A DNA stretch of 64,000 bases. Origin: Alphaproteobacteria bacterium (lineage in GTDB: Bacteria; Pseudomonadota; Alphaproteobacteria; Micropepsales; Micropepsaceae). The notes beneath the pieces were generated by a model, which was not told the origin of the DNA, made no database searches, and saw only the letters and a list, made by a program, of their open reading frames with translations. Shown in pieces: positions 25,440 through 34,264 of the stretch (positions within the stretch are counted from its first letter, which is position 1; the number at the start of each line of letters is the position of its first letter). The stretch spans positions 27,053 through 91,052 of the forward strand of contig CANJBZ010000014.1 of NCBI GenBank assembly GCA_947473475.1. Reading direction: 5' to 3'. A program made the translations under genes and the position numbers.

Positions 25440-26542
25440 CGCTGCAAGCGCGCTCCCGCAGGACTGTTGGACCCGTGAATTTGCGAATGGCAATTCGCGC
25501 AGGCTCGCCCAAGCAGGCGCACATCGGGAAAAGAGCTGCCGGCCATATTTCCGCGCGTCATCAGCAAGGCGTCATGACCGGGCTGAATGTGGCACTGCTG
25601 GCAGAGCAAAGGCGCGGCCGTTACCAGCAGCTTCTCGTGATTAGAGCCGTGCGGCGCGTGGCAGTTGGTGCAGGAATCGCGCACCGGCGCGTGATCGAAC
25701 AAGAAGGGGCCGCGTTTTTCAGCATGACAGCCGTAGCAGATTTCGTTGACGCTGTTTGCCTTTAGAAGTGGCCGGGTCGTGCTGCCGTGCGGATTGTGGC
25801 AGTCGGTACACGATATTTGTCCCTCCGGCAGGGGCATATGCGAGCGCCGGCGAAATTCCGCGCGCTGTGTCGCATGACACTGGAAACAGGTTTCATTGAT
25901 CGAGCGCTTAGCGGTCAAGCCGCGCGCGGAGAAGTTGGCCTGCGGATTGTGGCAATCGCTGCATGCAACATCCCGGCCTTCATGGGCCGATCCTGACCAG
26001 AATATGCGCTGGCCGCCGCGATGACAGGTCAGACACTGCGCGTTTTGTTGTGCGATCGGAGTTCCACCATTGTGCGTGAAGCGGATGATGGTGGTCTTGT
26101 TCAAAGGGTTTCGCAGATGCTCCGATGCCGGGCCGTGGCAAGCTTGGCACTGCTGTCCCTCCAGCGCATTGCGGGGATTGAGTGTGAAAACCTTTGCATG
26201 CGTCGTGTGCGCCCAATTCTGCGCTTCCTGCGTATGACATCCCGCGCAGACGCCCGGGTCGATGTAGCTGGGTGCTCTTGCGGACGAGCCGCTGGCCGGT
26301 GGATCGGACGCGGCGGCCAAAACTCCCGAAGCGGGATCCCGGGGACGTGAAACGGCGCCGGTGTCCGTAGCGGCAAGATAGGTCCGTATTTCTCCGAACA
26401 ATCGATCCGCGCCTTGGTGTGGATCGGCCTGTCCAGATTTGCTGGCCGGCTGTGCCACATCGAACGATTCGGCCCGCGCAACGCCCTGTAGCAGGAGAAT
26501 TGCGCACGCGATGCTCGCGAAGACACGGAGAGTATGTTCCAT
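25436..26542 (-). CDS. Decaheme c-type cytochrome, MtrA/DmsE/PioA type
   Basis: A 368-residue exported protein with ten CxxCH motifs, at Cys 99, 132, 170, 194, 219, 245, 269, 291, 314 and 348. The signal peptide (residues 1-24, ending VARA) is followed by a low-complexity linker of about 70 residues, longer than in MtrA and recalling the N-terminal extension of PioA. Repeated CHNPH and HGxxH motifs supply distal His ligands. It is predicted to insert as a wire into the downstream barrel and pass electrons across the outer membrane. ATG 26542 is chosen because the signal peptide starts there, though the ribosome-binding site is weak. The gene is divergent from paralog 4, with an FNR-type box between them. 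Confidence 0.92.
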   Translation of the reverse strand: MEHTLRVFASIACAILLLQGVARAESFDVAQPASKSGQADPHQGADRLFGEIRTYLAATDTGAVSRPRDPASGVLAAASDPPASGSSARAPSYIDPGVCAGCHTQEAQNWAHTTHAKVFTLNPRNALEGQQCQACHGPASEHLRNPLNKTTIIRFTHNGGTPIAQQNAQCLTCHRGGQRIFWSGSAHEGRDVACSDCHNPQANFSARGLTAKRSINETCFQCHATQRAEFRRRSHMPLPEGQISCTDCHNPHGSTTRPLLKANSVNEICYGCHAEKRGPFLFDHAPVRDSCTNCHAPHGSNHEKLLVTAAPLLCQQCHIQPGHDALLMTRGNMAGSSFPDVRLLGRACANCHSQIHGSNSPAGARLQR

Positions 26543-26578
26543 CCCATTTGAAAGGTAACAGGCATTGACCCCGTGGCC

Positions 26579-26592
26579 TTGATTTCGATCAA
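26579..26592. promoter_or_regulatory. FNR/FixK/Anr-type box TTGAT-N4-ATCAA
   Basis: TTGATTTCGATCAA is a perfect match to the FNR consensus. Its centre is 43 bases upstream of the decaheme start codon and 137 bases upstream of paralog 4. Placement between two divergent redox genes fits oxygen-responsive control, most simply of the decaheme-barrel operon. Transcription starts are not known, so activation versus repression cannot be decided. Confidence 0.72.
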
Positions 26593-26722
26593 CGCCCCGC
26601 ACCGAGACGGTTTCAGGTGGCAGAACGCCCCAAGGGCAGCCTTGCCGGGATTTGCTAGGCTTTGTGCGGCGGCAAAGTCTCGCTTAGACTGGTGCATCGG
26701 CATTTCCACAAGGGGTACGAGG

Positions 26723-28870
26723 ATGATCAAACGGTTCGGCATGTTGGGGGTGAGTTTCGCGGCTCTCATGGGCGCGGCGGCAATGACGCCCGCCATCGCG
26801 CAAGTACAGCTCGATGCCAATGACATTGGCGGCGTCGTGACGGGCGCAAAAGGGCCGGAAGCGGGTGTTTGGGTCATCGCGGAAACGAAAGACCTCCCGA
26901 CGCGCTTCATCAAGATCGTCGCGACCGACGATCAGGGCCGCTATCTGCTGCCCGATCTGCCGAAGGCGAATTACGACGTCTGGGTGCGCGGCTATGGGTT
27001 GGTCGATTCACAGCATGTGAAAGCCGCACCCGGCAAAGCCCTGGACTTGAAAGCCACGCCTGCGCCGAACGAAGCGGCCGCCGCTCAGTATTATCCGGCG
27101 GTCTACTGGTTCTCGATGCTGAAAATTCCGGACGCGAAGCAATTTCCGGGAACGGGCGCGACGGGCAACGGCATGCCGGTGTCCCTGCAAGACCAAGCCA
27201 ATTGGCTGCGTCACCTCAAGACGGATGGCTGCAGCTCGTGTCACCAATTGGGCGACAAGGCGACGCGCGAACTTCCCACGCAGCTCGGAAAATTCAACAC
27301 GAGCGCGGAAGCTTGGGAGCGGCGCATTCAATCGGGCCAAGCCGGCATTCTGATGGTGCAGGCGGTCGGCGATCTGGAGCCCTCGCGCGCTTTCGCGAAT
27401 TTCGGCGATTGGACGGACCGCATCGGCAAGGGCGAGCTTCCCTTTGCCAAACCGTCGCGTCCCACGGGCATCGAGCGCAATGCGGTTCTGACGCTGTGGG
27501 ATTGGTCGCAGCCGACCGCTTACATGCACGATCTGACCACCACCGATAAGCGCAACCCGACCCTGAACGTGAACGGCGTCATCTATGGTTCGCCGGAATT
27601 GTCGTCGGATTACGTCGCTTGGCTGGACCCGGCGAACAACAAGACCGGTTTGATCAAGACGGAATGGCGCGATCAGAAAACGCCGACGACGAAGACCGGA
27701 CCGCTTGTGGCGCCGTCACCCTATTGGGGCACCGAGCCGGTGTGGGACAGCCATTCGCTGAACCACAATCCCATGATGGACGAGAAGGGCCGCGTCTGGC
27801 TGACCTCGCGCATTCGCCCCGACGCGAATCCGGCCTTCTGCAAAGCGGGCTCAAAGCATCCGTCCGCCGTCGCGTTCCCGCTCAATCAGTCGCGCCGCGA
27901 AATGCAGATGTACGATCCGGCGACGAAGAAGATCGTCACGCTGGATACGTGCTTCCCGACGCACCATCTAAACTTTGCGCATGACGGAAAAATCTACTTC
28001 TCCAGCGGCAGCAACAACGACCCGGTTGTAGGCTGGTTCGACACGAAGAAGTGGGACGAGACTCACGACGAGCAAGACTCGCAGGGGTGGGCGCCGTTTA
28101 TCATCGACACCAACGGCGATGGCAAAGCGGGCGAGTATGTCGAACCCAACCAGCCCGTCGATCCGAAAAAGGACAAGCGCGTCCTGCAAGGGCTGTATTC
28201 GGTTTCGGAAAATCCCGCCGACGGCACGATCTGGGCGGTGGTGTTGGGCTTCCCAGGCACGGCGACGCGCTACGATCCCAAGACCAAGCTGACCGAGATG
28301 TACCAGGTCCCGTGGAACGATCCGAAAAATCCGGATTCCGGATTCTCACCGCGCGGTGCGGACATGACCTCCGACGGCGTGTTGTGGGCGGTGCTGGCCA
28401 GCGGCCATCTCGCAAGCTTCGACCGCCGTTTGTGCAAAGGGCCGCTCAACGGTCCTGCCGCCGCCACCGGCAAAGCTTGCCCCGAAGGGTGGAAGCTCTA
28501 CACGATCCCCGCGCCGCAATTTAAGGGCGTCGCGATGAAGGGCGGCAGCGCGGAAGCGCCGTACTACGATTGGGTCGATCAGTTCGACACGCTGGGCCTC
28601 GGCAAGAACACGCCGATCGCCACCGGCAACATGTCGGACTCACTGTTCGCCATGCAGAACGGCAAATTCGTGACGCTGCGCGTGCCGTATCCGATGGGCT
28701 TCTTTGCCAAAGGTATGGATGGACGCATCGACGATGCGAAAGCCGGCTGGAAGGGCAAGGGCATCTACGCCACCTATTCCGGCAGCGCGAGCACCCACAT
28801 CGAAGGCGGCAAAGGCCAGATGCCCAAAGTGATCCACTTCCAACTCCGCCCCGATCCCTTGGCGAAATAG
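26723..28870 (+). CDS. Monohaem carboxypeptidase-regulatory/propeller protein, paralog 4
   Basis: A 715-residue exported protein with the family architecture: signal peptide (1-27, PAIAQ), regulatory-like domain (about 34-112), haem c site CSSCH (Cys170, Cys173, His174), and propeller-like remainder ending LRPDPLAK. It is closest by eye to paralog 1 (shared FPGTGxxGNGMPV and GSKHPSAVAFPL blocks). ATG 26723 is taken because the signal peptide starts there; the longer frame from 26573 would read through the FNR box. It is divergent from the decaheme gene, and a small secreted protein gene follows after 12 bases without a terminator. Confidence 0.8.
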   Translation: MIKRFGMLGVSFAALMGAAAMTPAIAQVQLDANDIGGVVTGAKGPEAGVWVIAETKDLPTRFIKIVATDDQGRYLLPDLPKANYDVWVRGYGLVDSQHVKAAPGKALDLKATPAPNEAAAAQYYPAVYWFSMLKIPDAKQFPGTGATGNGMPVSLQDQANWLRHLKTDGCSSCHQLGDKATRELPTQLGKFNTSAEAWERRIQSGQAGILMVQAVGDLEPSRAFANFGDWTDRIGKGELPFAKPSRPTGIERNAVLTLWDWSQPTAYMHDLTTTDKRNPTLNVNGVIYGSPELSSDYVAWLDPANNKTGLIKTEWRDQKTPTTKTGPLVAPSPYWGTEPVWDSHSLNHNPMMDEKGRVWLTSRIRPDANPAFCKAGSKHPSAVAFPLNQSRREMQMYDPATKKIVTLDTCFPTHHLNFAHDGKIYFSSGSNNDPVVGWFDTKKWDETHDEQDSQGWAPFIIDTNGDGKAGEYVEPNQPVDPKKDKRVLQGLYSVSENPADGTIWAVVLGFPGTATRYDPKTKLTEMYQVPWNDPKNPDSGFSPRGADMTSDGVLWAVLASGHLASFDRRLCKGPLNGPAAATGKACPEGWKLYTIPAPQFKGVAMKGGSAEAPYYDWVDQFDTLGLGKNTPIATGNMSDSLFAMQNGKFVTLRVPYPMGFFAKGMDGRIDDAKAGWKGKGIYATYSGSASTHIEGGKGQMPKVIHFQLRPDPLAK

Positions 28871-28882
28871 AGAGGATGAAGC

Positions 28883-29671
28883 ATGAGGCAGGTGATCGGT
28901 GCAGCCGCGTTGCTTGGTGGCGTTTTGCTTGGCCCTCAAGGCCAAGCAGCAGCGCCGGACATGCGGCCAGGGCCATTCGAAGCTCACCTGACCACGCTTT
29001 ACGGCGCGCGCCAATACGATGCGCTTACGATGGAAATCGCTGGAGCGCAGGGCAACGAGGCGCAAGTTCGCGTCGTGAATTGGCTTTTAGCCCAGGAATC
29101 ATCCGGGGGCATGAGCACGTTTATCACTATAATGGATGCGTCGCGCTTGTGGGTGTTGTCGGCGAAGTTGCCTCCCGAGCAGCAGAACCGTCTTAAGGAG
29201 CAAGCAGCCGGTCAATACCTACTGACCAAGTGGTTGATGCAGACAGAGGGATTTCAGTGCGCCGATCCAGAATCGGTCGAGAACCGGTCAGCCCTTTTCT
29301 TCGCTAGCGCACAGGCGCGAGAGATACAGGCTTTTATCGAACAGTTGCCGCAGGAGCGGGCCACACAAGTACGTGGGATTAGTTTGGGCCTCATGCTGCT
29401 TAGTTTTTCACGACGGAAGAACGATGACTGGCTCTGCCGCGCAGGTCCGCATTATTTTAACACGTATGTGCGGCAACATCCTGGCGTGTTGGATACGTCC
29501 AATCCCGATGCCAAAGTCGTAGTTCCCGATGATCCGAGCATAGAAGCCGAATTCGTTCCATTTTCGGAATGGAAAGAAAAACGTATTGGAGCCTACAAAG
29601 CTCTAGATGCAGAGTTAGGCTTGCCTCCCACCCCTGCGGTGCTTCTGCAGGGAAACGGTCAATTCAAGTAA
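28883..29671 (+). CDS. Exported protein of unknown function
   Basis: A 262-residue protein with a signal peptide (AALLGGVLLGPQGQAAA). It appears mostly helical (for example REIQAFIEQLPQERATQV) with two separated cysteines (FQCADPE, WLCRAGPHYF). I recognise no family. It starts 12 bases after paralog 4 and is probably co-transcribed with it, so a partner role is possible. Its codon use is looser and AT-richer than its neighbours, which hints at a recent arrival or low expression. Confidence 0.6.
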   Translation: MRQVIGAAALLGGVLLGPQGQAAAPDMRPGPFEAHLTTLYGARQYDALTMEIAGAQGNEAQVRVVNWLLAQESSGGMSTFITIMDASRLWVLSAKLPPEQQNRLKEQAAGQYLLTKWLMQTEGFQCADPESVENRSALFFASAQAREIQAFIEQLPQERATQVRGISLGLMLLSFSRRKNDDWLCRAGPHYFNTYVRQHPGVLDTSNPDAKVVVPDDPSIEAEFVPFSEWKEKRIGAYKALDAELGLPPTPAVLLQGNGQFK

Positions 29672-29681
29672 TCCGATATCG

Positions 29682-30095
29682 TCAACACATCCCATTCGCG
29701 GTCAGGGTGCCGCTGGGGCAGATATCGACCGGTGGCGGGCCAAAGGGACTTGGGCCGGAATTGGCGGCGTTTGGCATCGTCTGCAACTCTTGCGGTAGCG
29801 TGCTTTGGTTCGTGTACGGCGGTTTGATGGGCGGGTAGGGCGCCACGCGATACTGGCTTGCGGTGTCGGGAACGGCAGGCGGCGCCAACTGCGGATCGAA
29901 GTTCCGCACACCAGGTGAGCCTGGGAGGCCTGCGAGCGGCACACGGCCCGTAGCAGCCGAACCGCCGATCTGCGGGGTCACCACCGTTCCGGGAACCAGC
30001 GTAATGCCGCCGGGAACATCGCCGGTTGTTTGGGCGAAAGCTGCGCTGTGAAGTGATGCGGATGCGACCAGTGCAGACAGCGCGATGGCAAACAT
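29682..30095 (-). CDS. Exported proline-rich protein of unknown function
   Basis: A 137-residue protein with a signal peptide (ALSALVASASLHSAAFAQ), then Pro/Gly-rich sequence (GGITLVPGTVVTPQIGG, APYPPIKPPYTNQ) and two cysteines near the C-terminus (DICPSG, NGMC). No family is recognised. ATG 30095 abuts a palindromic repeat, and the in-frame extension upstream is repeat-encoded, so it was rejected. It converges on the 28883-29671 gene with a 10-base gap. Confidence 0.5.
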   Translation of the reverse strand: MFAIALSALVASASLHSAAFAQTTGDVPGGITLVPGTVVTPQIGGSAATGRVPLAGLPGSPGVRNFDPQLAPPAVPDTASQYRVAPYPPIKPPYTNQSTLPQELQTMPNAANSGPSPFGPPPVDICPSGTLTANGMC

Positions 30096-30216
30096 TTCAC
30101 CGTGGCCGGCCTCCGAGCCGGCCATCCAGCAGGCGAGCGTCCGTGAGCCAATGAGTCTGCTGCGCCCGTAGACACGGGCGCGCTGGGTGGCCGGGGCAAG
30201 CCCAGCCATGGTGAAT
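30096..30216. repeat. GTCATGGCCCGG-type palindromic repeat, diverged copy 2
   Basis: TTCACCGTGGCCGGCCTCCG at the left and GGGGCAAGCCCAGCCATGGTGAA at the right form the ends. The core ATCCAGCAGGCG...GAGCC matches copy 1 at 18047-18140. The element starts one base from the start codon of the proline-rich protein, so it would form that gene's 5' leader. Confidence 0.55.
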
Positions 30217-30310
30217 TTGGGATTGAGCCCGAACCGAACCGAGCGCGCGCGCATACACAACACCTAATGCGCGCCATCCCCGCTCACAAGGCTTGCCCGT
30301 AACAACGTGA

Positions 30311-32983
30311 TCAGGCCTTCGCCGCTGCTTTGCGCTTTGGCTTCGCCGGGGCAGCTTCAGCACTCGCAGCTTTGGCCTTTTTCGGCGCTGCCTTCTTGGG
30401 AGCTGCTGCCTTGGCCGCAGGCGCTTTTGACGTCTTCGTTTTCGTCGCTTTCGCAGGCTTGCCGCGCCCCTTCTTGGACGGCGCCATTGCGGCGCGCGCG
30501 ACCAATAGCGCGACCGCTTCCTCCATGGTCACGGAGTTCGGATCGGAATCACGCGGCAGCGTGGCGTTGACCGTGCCGTCGGTGACGTAAGGCCCATAGC
30601 GGCCCTTCATCACCTTGACCGGAGCACCGCCGCTCGGGTGCGGACCTAATTCCTTCAGCGCTTGACTGCCGCGCGGGCCGCGTCCGCCTTTTTCCTTGCG
30701 CTCGGCCAGCAGCGTCACCGCATGGTTCAAGCCGACGGTGAACACATCCTCAGGGCCTTCCAGCGAAGCATAGGAGCCGTCATTGGAGAGGTAAGGCCCG
30801 AAGCGGCCGAAACCCGCCATGATCGGTTTGCCGTTTTCGGGATGCAGTCCAACCTCGCGTGGCAGCGACAGCAGCCGCAGGGCCTTTTCCAAATCCACGT
30901 TTTCAACGGAAAAGCCCTTCGGGATTCCGGCCCGTTGCGGCTTCTCGCCATTGCCAAGCTGCACATACGGACCGAAGCGCCCCGACTTCAGTGCAACCTC
31001 TTCGCCCGATTGGGGATCGATCCCAAGCACGCGCGGAGAGGTATCGCCGTTCTCGTCCCCACCGCGTCCCATTTGGCGTGTGTAGCGGCATTCGGGATAA
31101 TTGGAGCAGCCGATGAAGGCGCCGAAGCGCCCGAGTTTCAGATTGAGCCGCCCCGAACCGCAGGTCGGGCACAGCCGCGGATCGCCACCGTCCTCGCGCG
31201 CCGGGAACATATGCGGCCCGAGTATTTCGTCCAGCGCATCGATGACATTGGCGAATTTGAGCTGTTTGGCTTCTTCCGTCGCCGGGTGGAAATCCTTCCA
31301 GAAATCCCGCAGCAATTGCTTCCACGACAGTTCGCCAGCGGAAACTTCGTCGAGCTTTTCTTCCAAATCGGCCGTGAAGTCGTATTCGACGTAATGCTTG
31401 AAGAAGCTCGTCAGGAACGCGGTGACGATGCGTCCCTTGTCATCGGGAATGAACCTCCCGCGGTCCATGCGCACATAGGAACGATCGCGCAAAGTCGACA
31501 AAATGCTGGCGTAGGTGGACGGGCGGCCGATGCCGAGCTCTTCCATCTTCTTCACCAGACTCGCTTCGGAGTAGCGCGGCGGCGGCTCGGTGAAATGCTG
31601 CTCGTCGCGGATGGCCAGCAGCTTCAGCAGGTCACCAACGGAAAGCCTCGGCAGGCGCCTGTCGTCTCCATCGGCTTCATCGTCGCGGCCTTCCTGGTAG
31701 AGCTTCAGAAAGCCGTCGAACAGCGTCACCGCGCCTGTGGCGCGAAGGCGTGTCTGGCCGTCGGGCGACCCGACGTCGATGGTTGTGCGCTCTTGCTCGG
31801 CGGATTCCATCTGACTGGCCAGCGCGCGCTTCCAGACCAGTTCGTAAAGCCGCGCCTGATCGGAATCGAGATAGCGCGCTACAAGCTCGGGCGTGCGGGC
31901 AAAGCTTGTCGGACGGATCGCTTCGTGCGCTTCCTGCGCGTTCTTTACCTTCGATGTGTATTGGCGGGGACGCTCGGGAACGTAGCGGGCGCCATGCAGC
32001 TCGCCGATGACATCGCGGCTTTCCGCAATGGCTTCACCGGCCATCGTCGTACCGTCGGTGCGCATATAGGTGATGAGACCCACCGTCTCGCCGCCGAGAT
32101 CGACGCCCTCATACAGCCCTTGCGCAATCTTCATCGTGCGCGCGGCGGGAAAGCCGAGCTTGCGCGAGGCTTCCTGCTGCAGCGTGGACGTAATGAAGGG
32201 CGGCGCGGGATGGCGTTTGACCGGCTTCTTCTCGACCTCTGCGACGGAAAAGTTTCCACCCTGGATCGCCGCGACGGCGCGCTTTGCTTCCTCGGCGTTG
32301 CGGTGCGAAAGCTTGTCGAGCTTTTTGCCCTCCGCGTGAGTCAACTTGGCGGTGATGTTGCCGCCGGACGCCGAGAAATCCGCTTCGACCGTCCAATATT
32401 CCTGCGCCTTGAAGGCTTCGATCTCCAGCTCGCGCTCGCAGATCAATCGCAGCGCGACGGATTGCACGCGCCCCGCCGAGCGGGCGCCGGGCAGCTTTCG
32501 CCACAGCACGGGGGAAAGCGTGAAACCGACGAGATAATCGAGAGCACGGCGGGCGAGATAGGCATCGACCAGCTCTTCATTGATCGCGCGGGGATGGGCG
32601 ATGGCGTCCAGCACGGCCGACTTGGTCACGGCGTTGAACACAACCCGCTGCACCTGCGCCTTACCGAGGGCGCGACGCTGCTTCAGCGCCTCCAGCACGT
32701 GCCAGGAAATGGCCTCGCCCTCGCGGTCCGGGTCGGTTGCGAGGATCAACGTGTCGGCGCCCTTCAGCGCGTCCGCGATGTCCTTCAGGCGCTTTTGTGC
32801 CTTGTCATCGACTTCCCAGATCATGGCGAAGTCGGAATTGGGATCGACAGACCCATCTTTGGGCGGCAAATCGCGAACGTGCCCGTAGCTGGCGAGCACG
32901 ATGTAATCACGGCCAAGATATTTGTTGATGGTCTTCGCTTTGGCAGGCGATTCGACGACCACAACGCTGGAAGCTTCTGACAT
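30311..32983 (-). CDS. topA: DNA topoisomerase I
   Basis: An 890-residue type IA topoisomerase that relaxes negative supercoils. The TOPRIM domain opens with SSVVVVESPAKAKTINKYLG and carries ILATDPDREGEAISWH. The active-site region is GLITYMRTDGTTM, with the catalytic Tyr. One zinc finger (CPTCGSG, then GCSNYPEC) is followed by several topo_C_Rpt modules (KSGRFGPYVQLG, GFGRFGPYLSND, KGRYGPYVTDG) and a Lys/Ala/Pro-rich tail. ATG 32983 gives the canonical N-terminus, and AGGG lies upstream. It is downstream of dprA with a 168-base gap. Confidence 0.96.
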   Translation of the reverse strand: MSEASSVVVVESPAKAKTINKYLGRDYIVLASYGHVRDLPPKDGSVDPNSDFAMIWEVDDKAQKRLKDIADALKGADTLILATDPDREGEAISWHVLEALKQRRALGKAQVQRVVFNAVTKSAVLDAIAHPRAINEELVDAYLARRALDYLVGFTLSPVLWRKLPGARSAGRVQSVALRLICERELEIEAFKAQEYWTVEADFSASGGNITAKLTHAEGKKLDKLSHRNAEEAKRAVAAIQGGNFSVAEVEKKPVKRHPAPPFITSTLQQEASRKLGFPAARTMKIAQGLYEGVDLGGETVGLITYMRTDGTTMAGEAIAESRDVIGELHGARYVPERPRQYTSKVKNAQEAHEAIRPTSFARTPELVARYLDSDQARLYELVWKRALASQMESAEQERTTIDVGSPDGQTRLRATGAVTLFDGFLKLYQEGRDDEADGDDRRLPRLSVGDLLKLLAIRDEQHFTEPPPRYSEASLVKKMEELGIGRPSTYASILSTLRDRSYVRMDRGRFIPDDKGRIVTAFLTSFFKHYVEYDFTADLEEKLDEVSAGELSWKQLLRDFWKDFHPATEEAKQLKFANVIDALDEILGPHMFPAREDGGDPRLCPTCGSGRLNLKLGRFGAFIGCSNYPECRYTRQMGRGGDENGDTSPRVLGIDPQSGEEVALKSGRFGPYVQLGNGEKPQRAGIPKGFSVENVDLEKALRLLSLPREVGLHPENGKPIMAGFGRFGPYLSNDGSYASLEGPEDVFTVGLNHAVTLLAERKEKGGRGPRGSQALKELGPHPSGGAPVKVMKGRYGPYVTDGTVNATLPRDSDPNSVTMEEAVALLVARAAMAPSKKGRGKPAKATKTKTSKAPAAKAAAPKKAAPKKAKAASAEAAPAKPKRKAAAKA

Positions 32984-33151
32984 CGGCCCTGCGTATTGTG
33001 AATTCATGCCGCACGTCTTTGCCTGGAAAGGCACCCGGACGCGGCGGGCGCGGACACTGGGGTAAGTTCCAGACCCGTGTCAACGGCGGGCACTGCTACT
33101 ACCGCGCGATGAGTTAATCATTAATAGGAAAAATTCAACCTGAAGCTGAGT

Positions 33152-34264
33152 TCAGCGCCAAGAAACTCGGTTTCCGGGATGCCGCTGGACCCGTCCCGCC
33201 AGTTCAAGCTCTAGAATCACGGTTAACACGGCAGCGGACGGGGCAGCACACTGCCGTATGATCTCGTCAATTTCGACCGGGGCAGGGCCCATCTTCTCCT
33301 CGACCAGCTGACGCACGTGGTCCGCTTCGCTTTCGAGCCCCCCCAAGTCGGCGGGGAAGGGCGTGCTCGCCTCCGGCTCTTGAAAGGAGCCCCCCAGCAT
33401 CGGCCGCAACGCGGCAAGCACATCCTCGGCGCTTTCCGTGAGCGCGGCCCCCTCGCGGATCAGCCGGTTGGCGCCCTTTGCCCTGGGATCGAGTGGAGAA
33501 CCGGGAACGGCAAACACCTCGCGGCCCTGCTCCAAAGCATAGTTCGCCGTGATGAGCGAGCCGGACCGTTCGGCCGCTTCGATCACCACCACGCCGCGTG
33601 CCATGCCGGAAATCAGCCGGTTGCGCCGCGGGAAATGGCGTGACAGCGGAGCCATGCCGAGCGGCATCTCTGAGACGATAGCGCCCCGCGCTTTGATCGC
33701 GTTGTAGAGAGCCGCGTGCTCAGGCGGATAGACGACATCGATGCCGCCGGCGACGACCGCGACGGTTCCGGTTTCCAACGAACCCGTGTGCGCCGCATGA
33801 TCGATGCCGCGCGCCAGACCTGAAACCACGACCAGCCCGGCATTGCCAAGATCGGTTGCCAAGCGCGTGGCGAATTTGATGCCCAGCGCCGAAGCATTTC
33901 GCGCGCCGACAATGCCGACCATTTCGCGCTTCAGGGTGGGAATGTGGCCGATGACGGAAATCAACGGCGGTGGCGGTTCCAGAGCCGCGAGGCCGGCGGG
34001 AAATTCCGGCTCGATCGCGGCAATCAGCCGGCCGCCGATACGCGCCAGTCCGTCGATTTCGGCAATCGCTTCGGCCTCGCTCGGAATCCGCAGATCCTTC
34101 GCACCGCCACGGCGTGCCAGGCGCGGCGCGGCGTCAAGCGCTTCGCGCACATCGGGATAGCGCGCGAGCAAACTCGCAAACGTAACTGGGCCAATCGTGT
34201 CGGTTCGTGCCAGCCGCACCCAGGCGCGCCGTTCATCCTCCCGCAAAGCCCGGCGCATCGTCAT
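33152..34264 (-). CDS. dprA: DNA-processing protein DprA
   Basis: A 370-residue protein that loads RecA onto incoming single-stranded DNA. The Rossmann-like core shows VGIVGARNASALG and VVSGLARGIDHAAHTGSLETGT, later GSLITANYALEQGREVFAVPG, and a C-terminal winged-helix domain (IDEIIRQC...VLELELAGRV). ATG 34264 overlaps the plsY stop (ATGA), which decides the start; the 204-base in-frame extension would lie inside plsY. Confidence 0.95.
   Translation of the reverse strand: MTMRRALREDERRAWVRLARTDTIGPVTFASLLARYPDVREALDAAPRLARRGGAKDLRIPSEAEAIAEIDGLARIGGRLIAAIEPEFPAGLAALEPPPPLISVIGHIPTLKREMVGIVGARNASALGIKFATRLATDLGNAGLVVVSGLARGIDHAAHTGSLETGTVAVVAGGIDVVYPPEHAALYNAIKARGAIVSEMPLGMAPLSRHFPRRNRLISGMARGVVVIEAAERSGSLITANYALEQGREVFAVPGSPLDPRAKGANRLIREGAALTESAEDVLAALRPMLGGSFQEPEASTPFPADLGGLESEADHVRQLVEEKMGPAPVEIDEIIRQCAAPSAAVLTVILELELAGRVQRHPGNRVSWR

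Noticed and set aside
30662..32980. Plus-strand frame of 772 codons opposite topA
   Set aside because: topA is certain from its motifs. The opposite frame shows no domain and is a GC-driven shadow.
33035..33151. Promoter of topA in the AT-rich stretch TTAATCATTAATAGG
   Set aside because: The minus-strand TTGAAT has no matching -10 at 16-18 bases, so I could not place a promoter with confidence.
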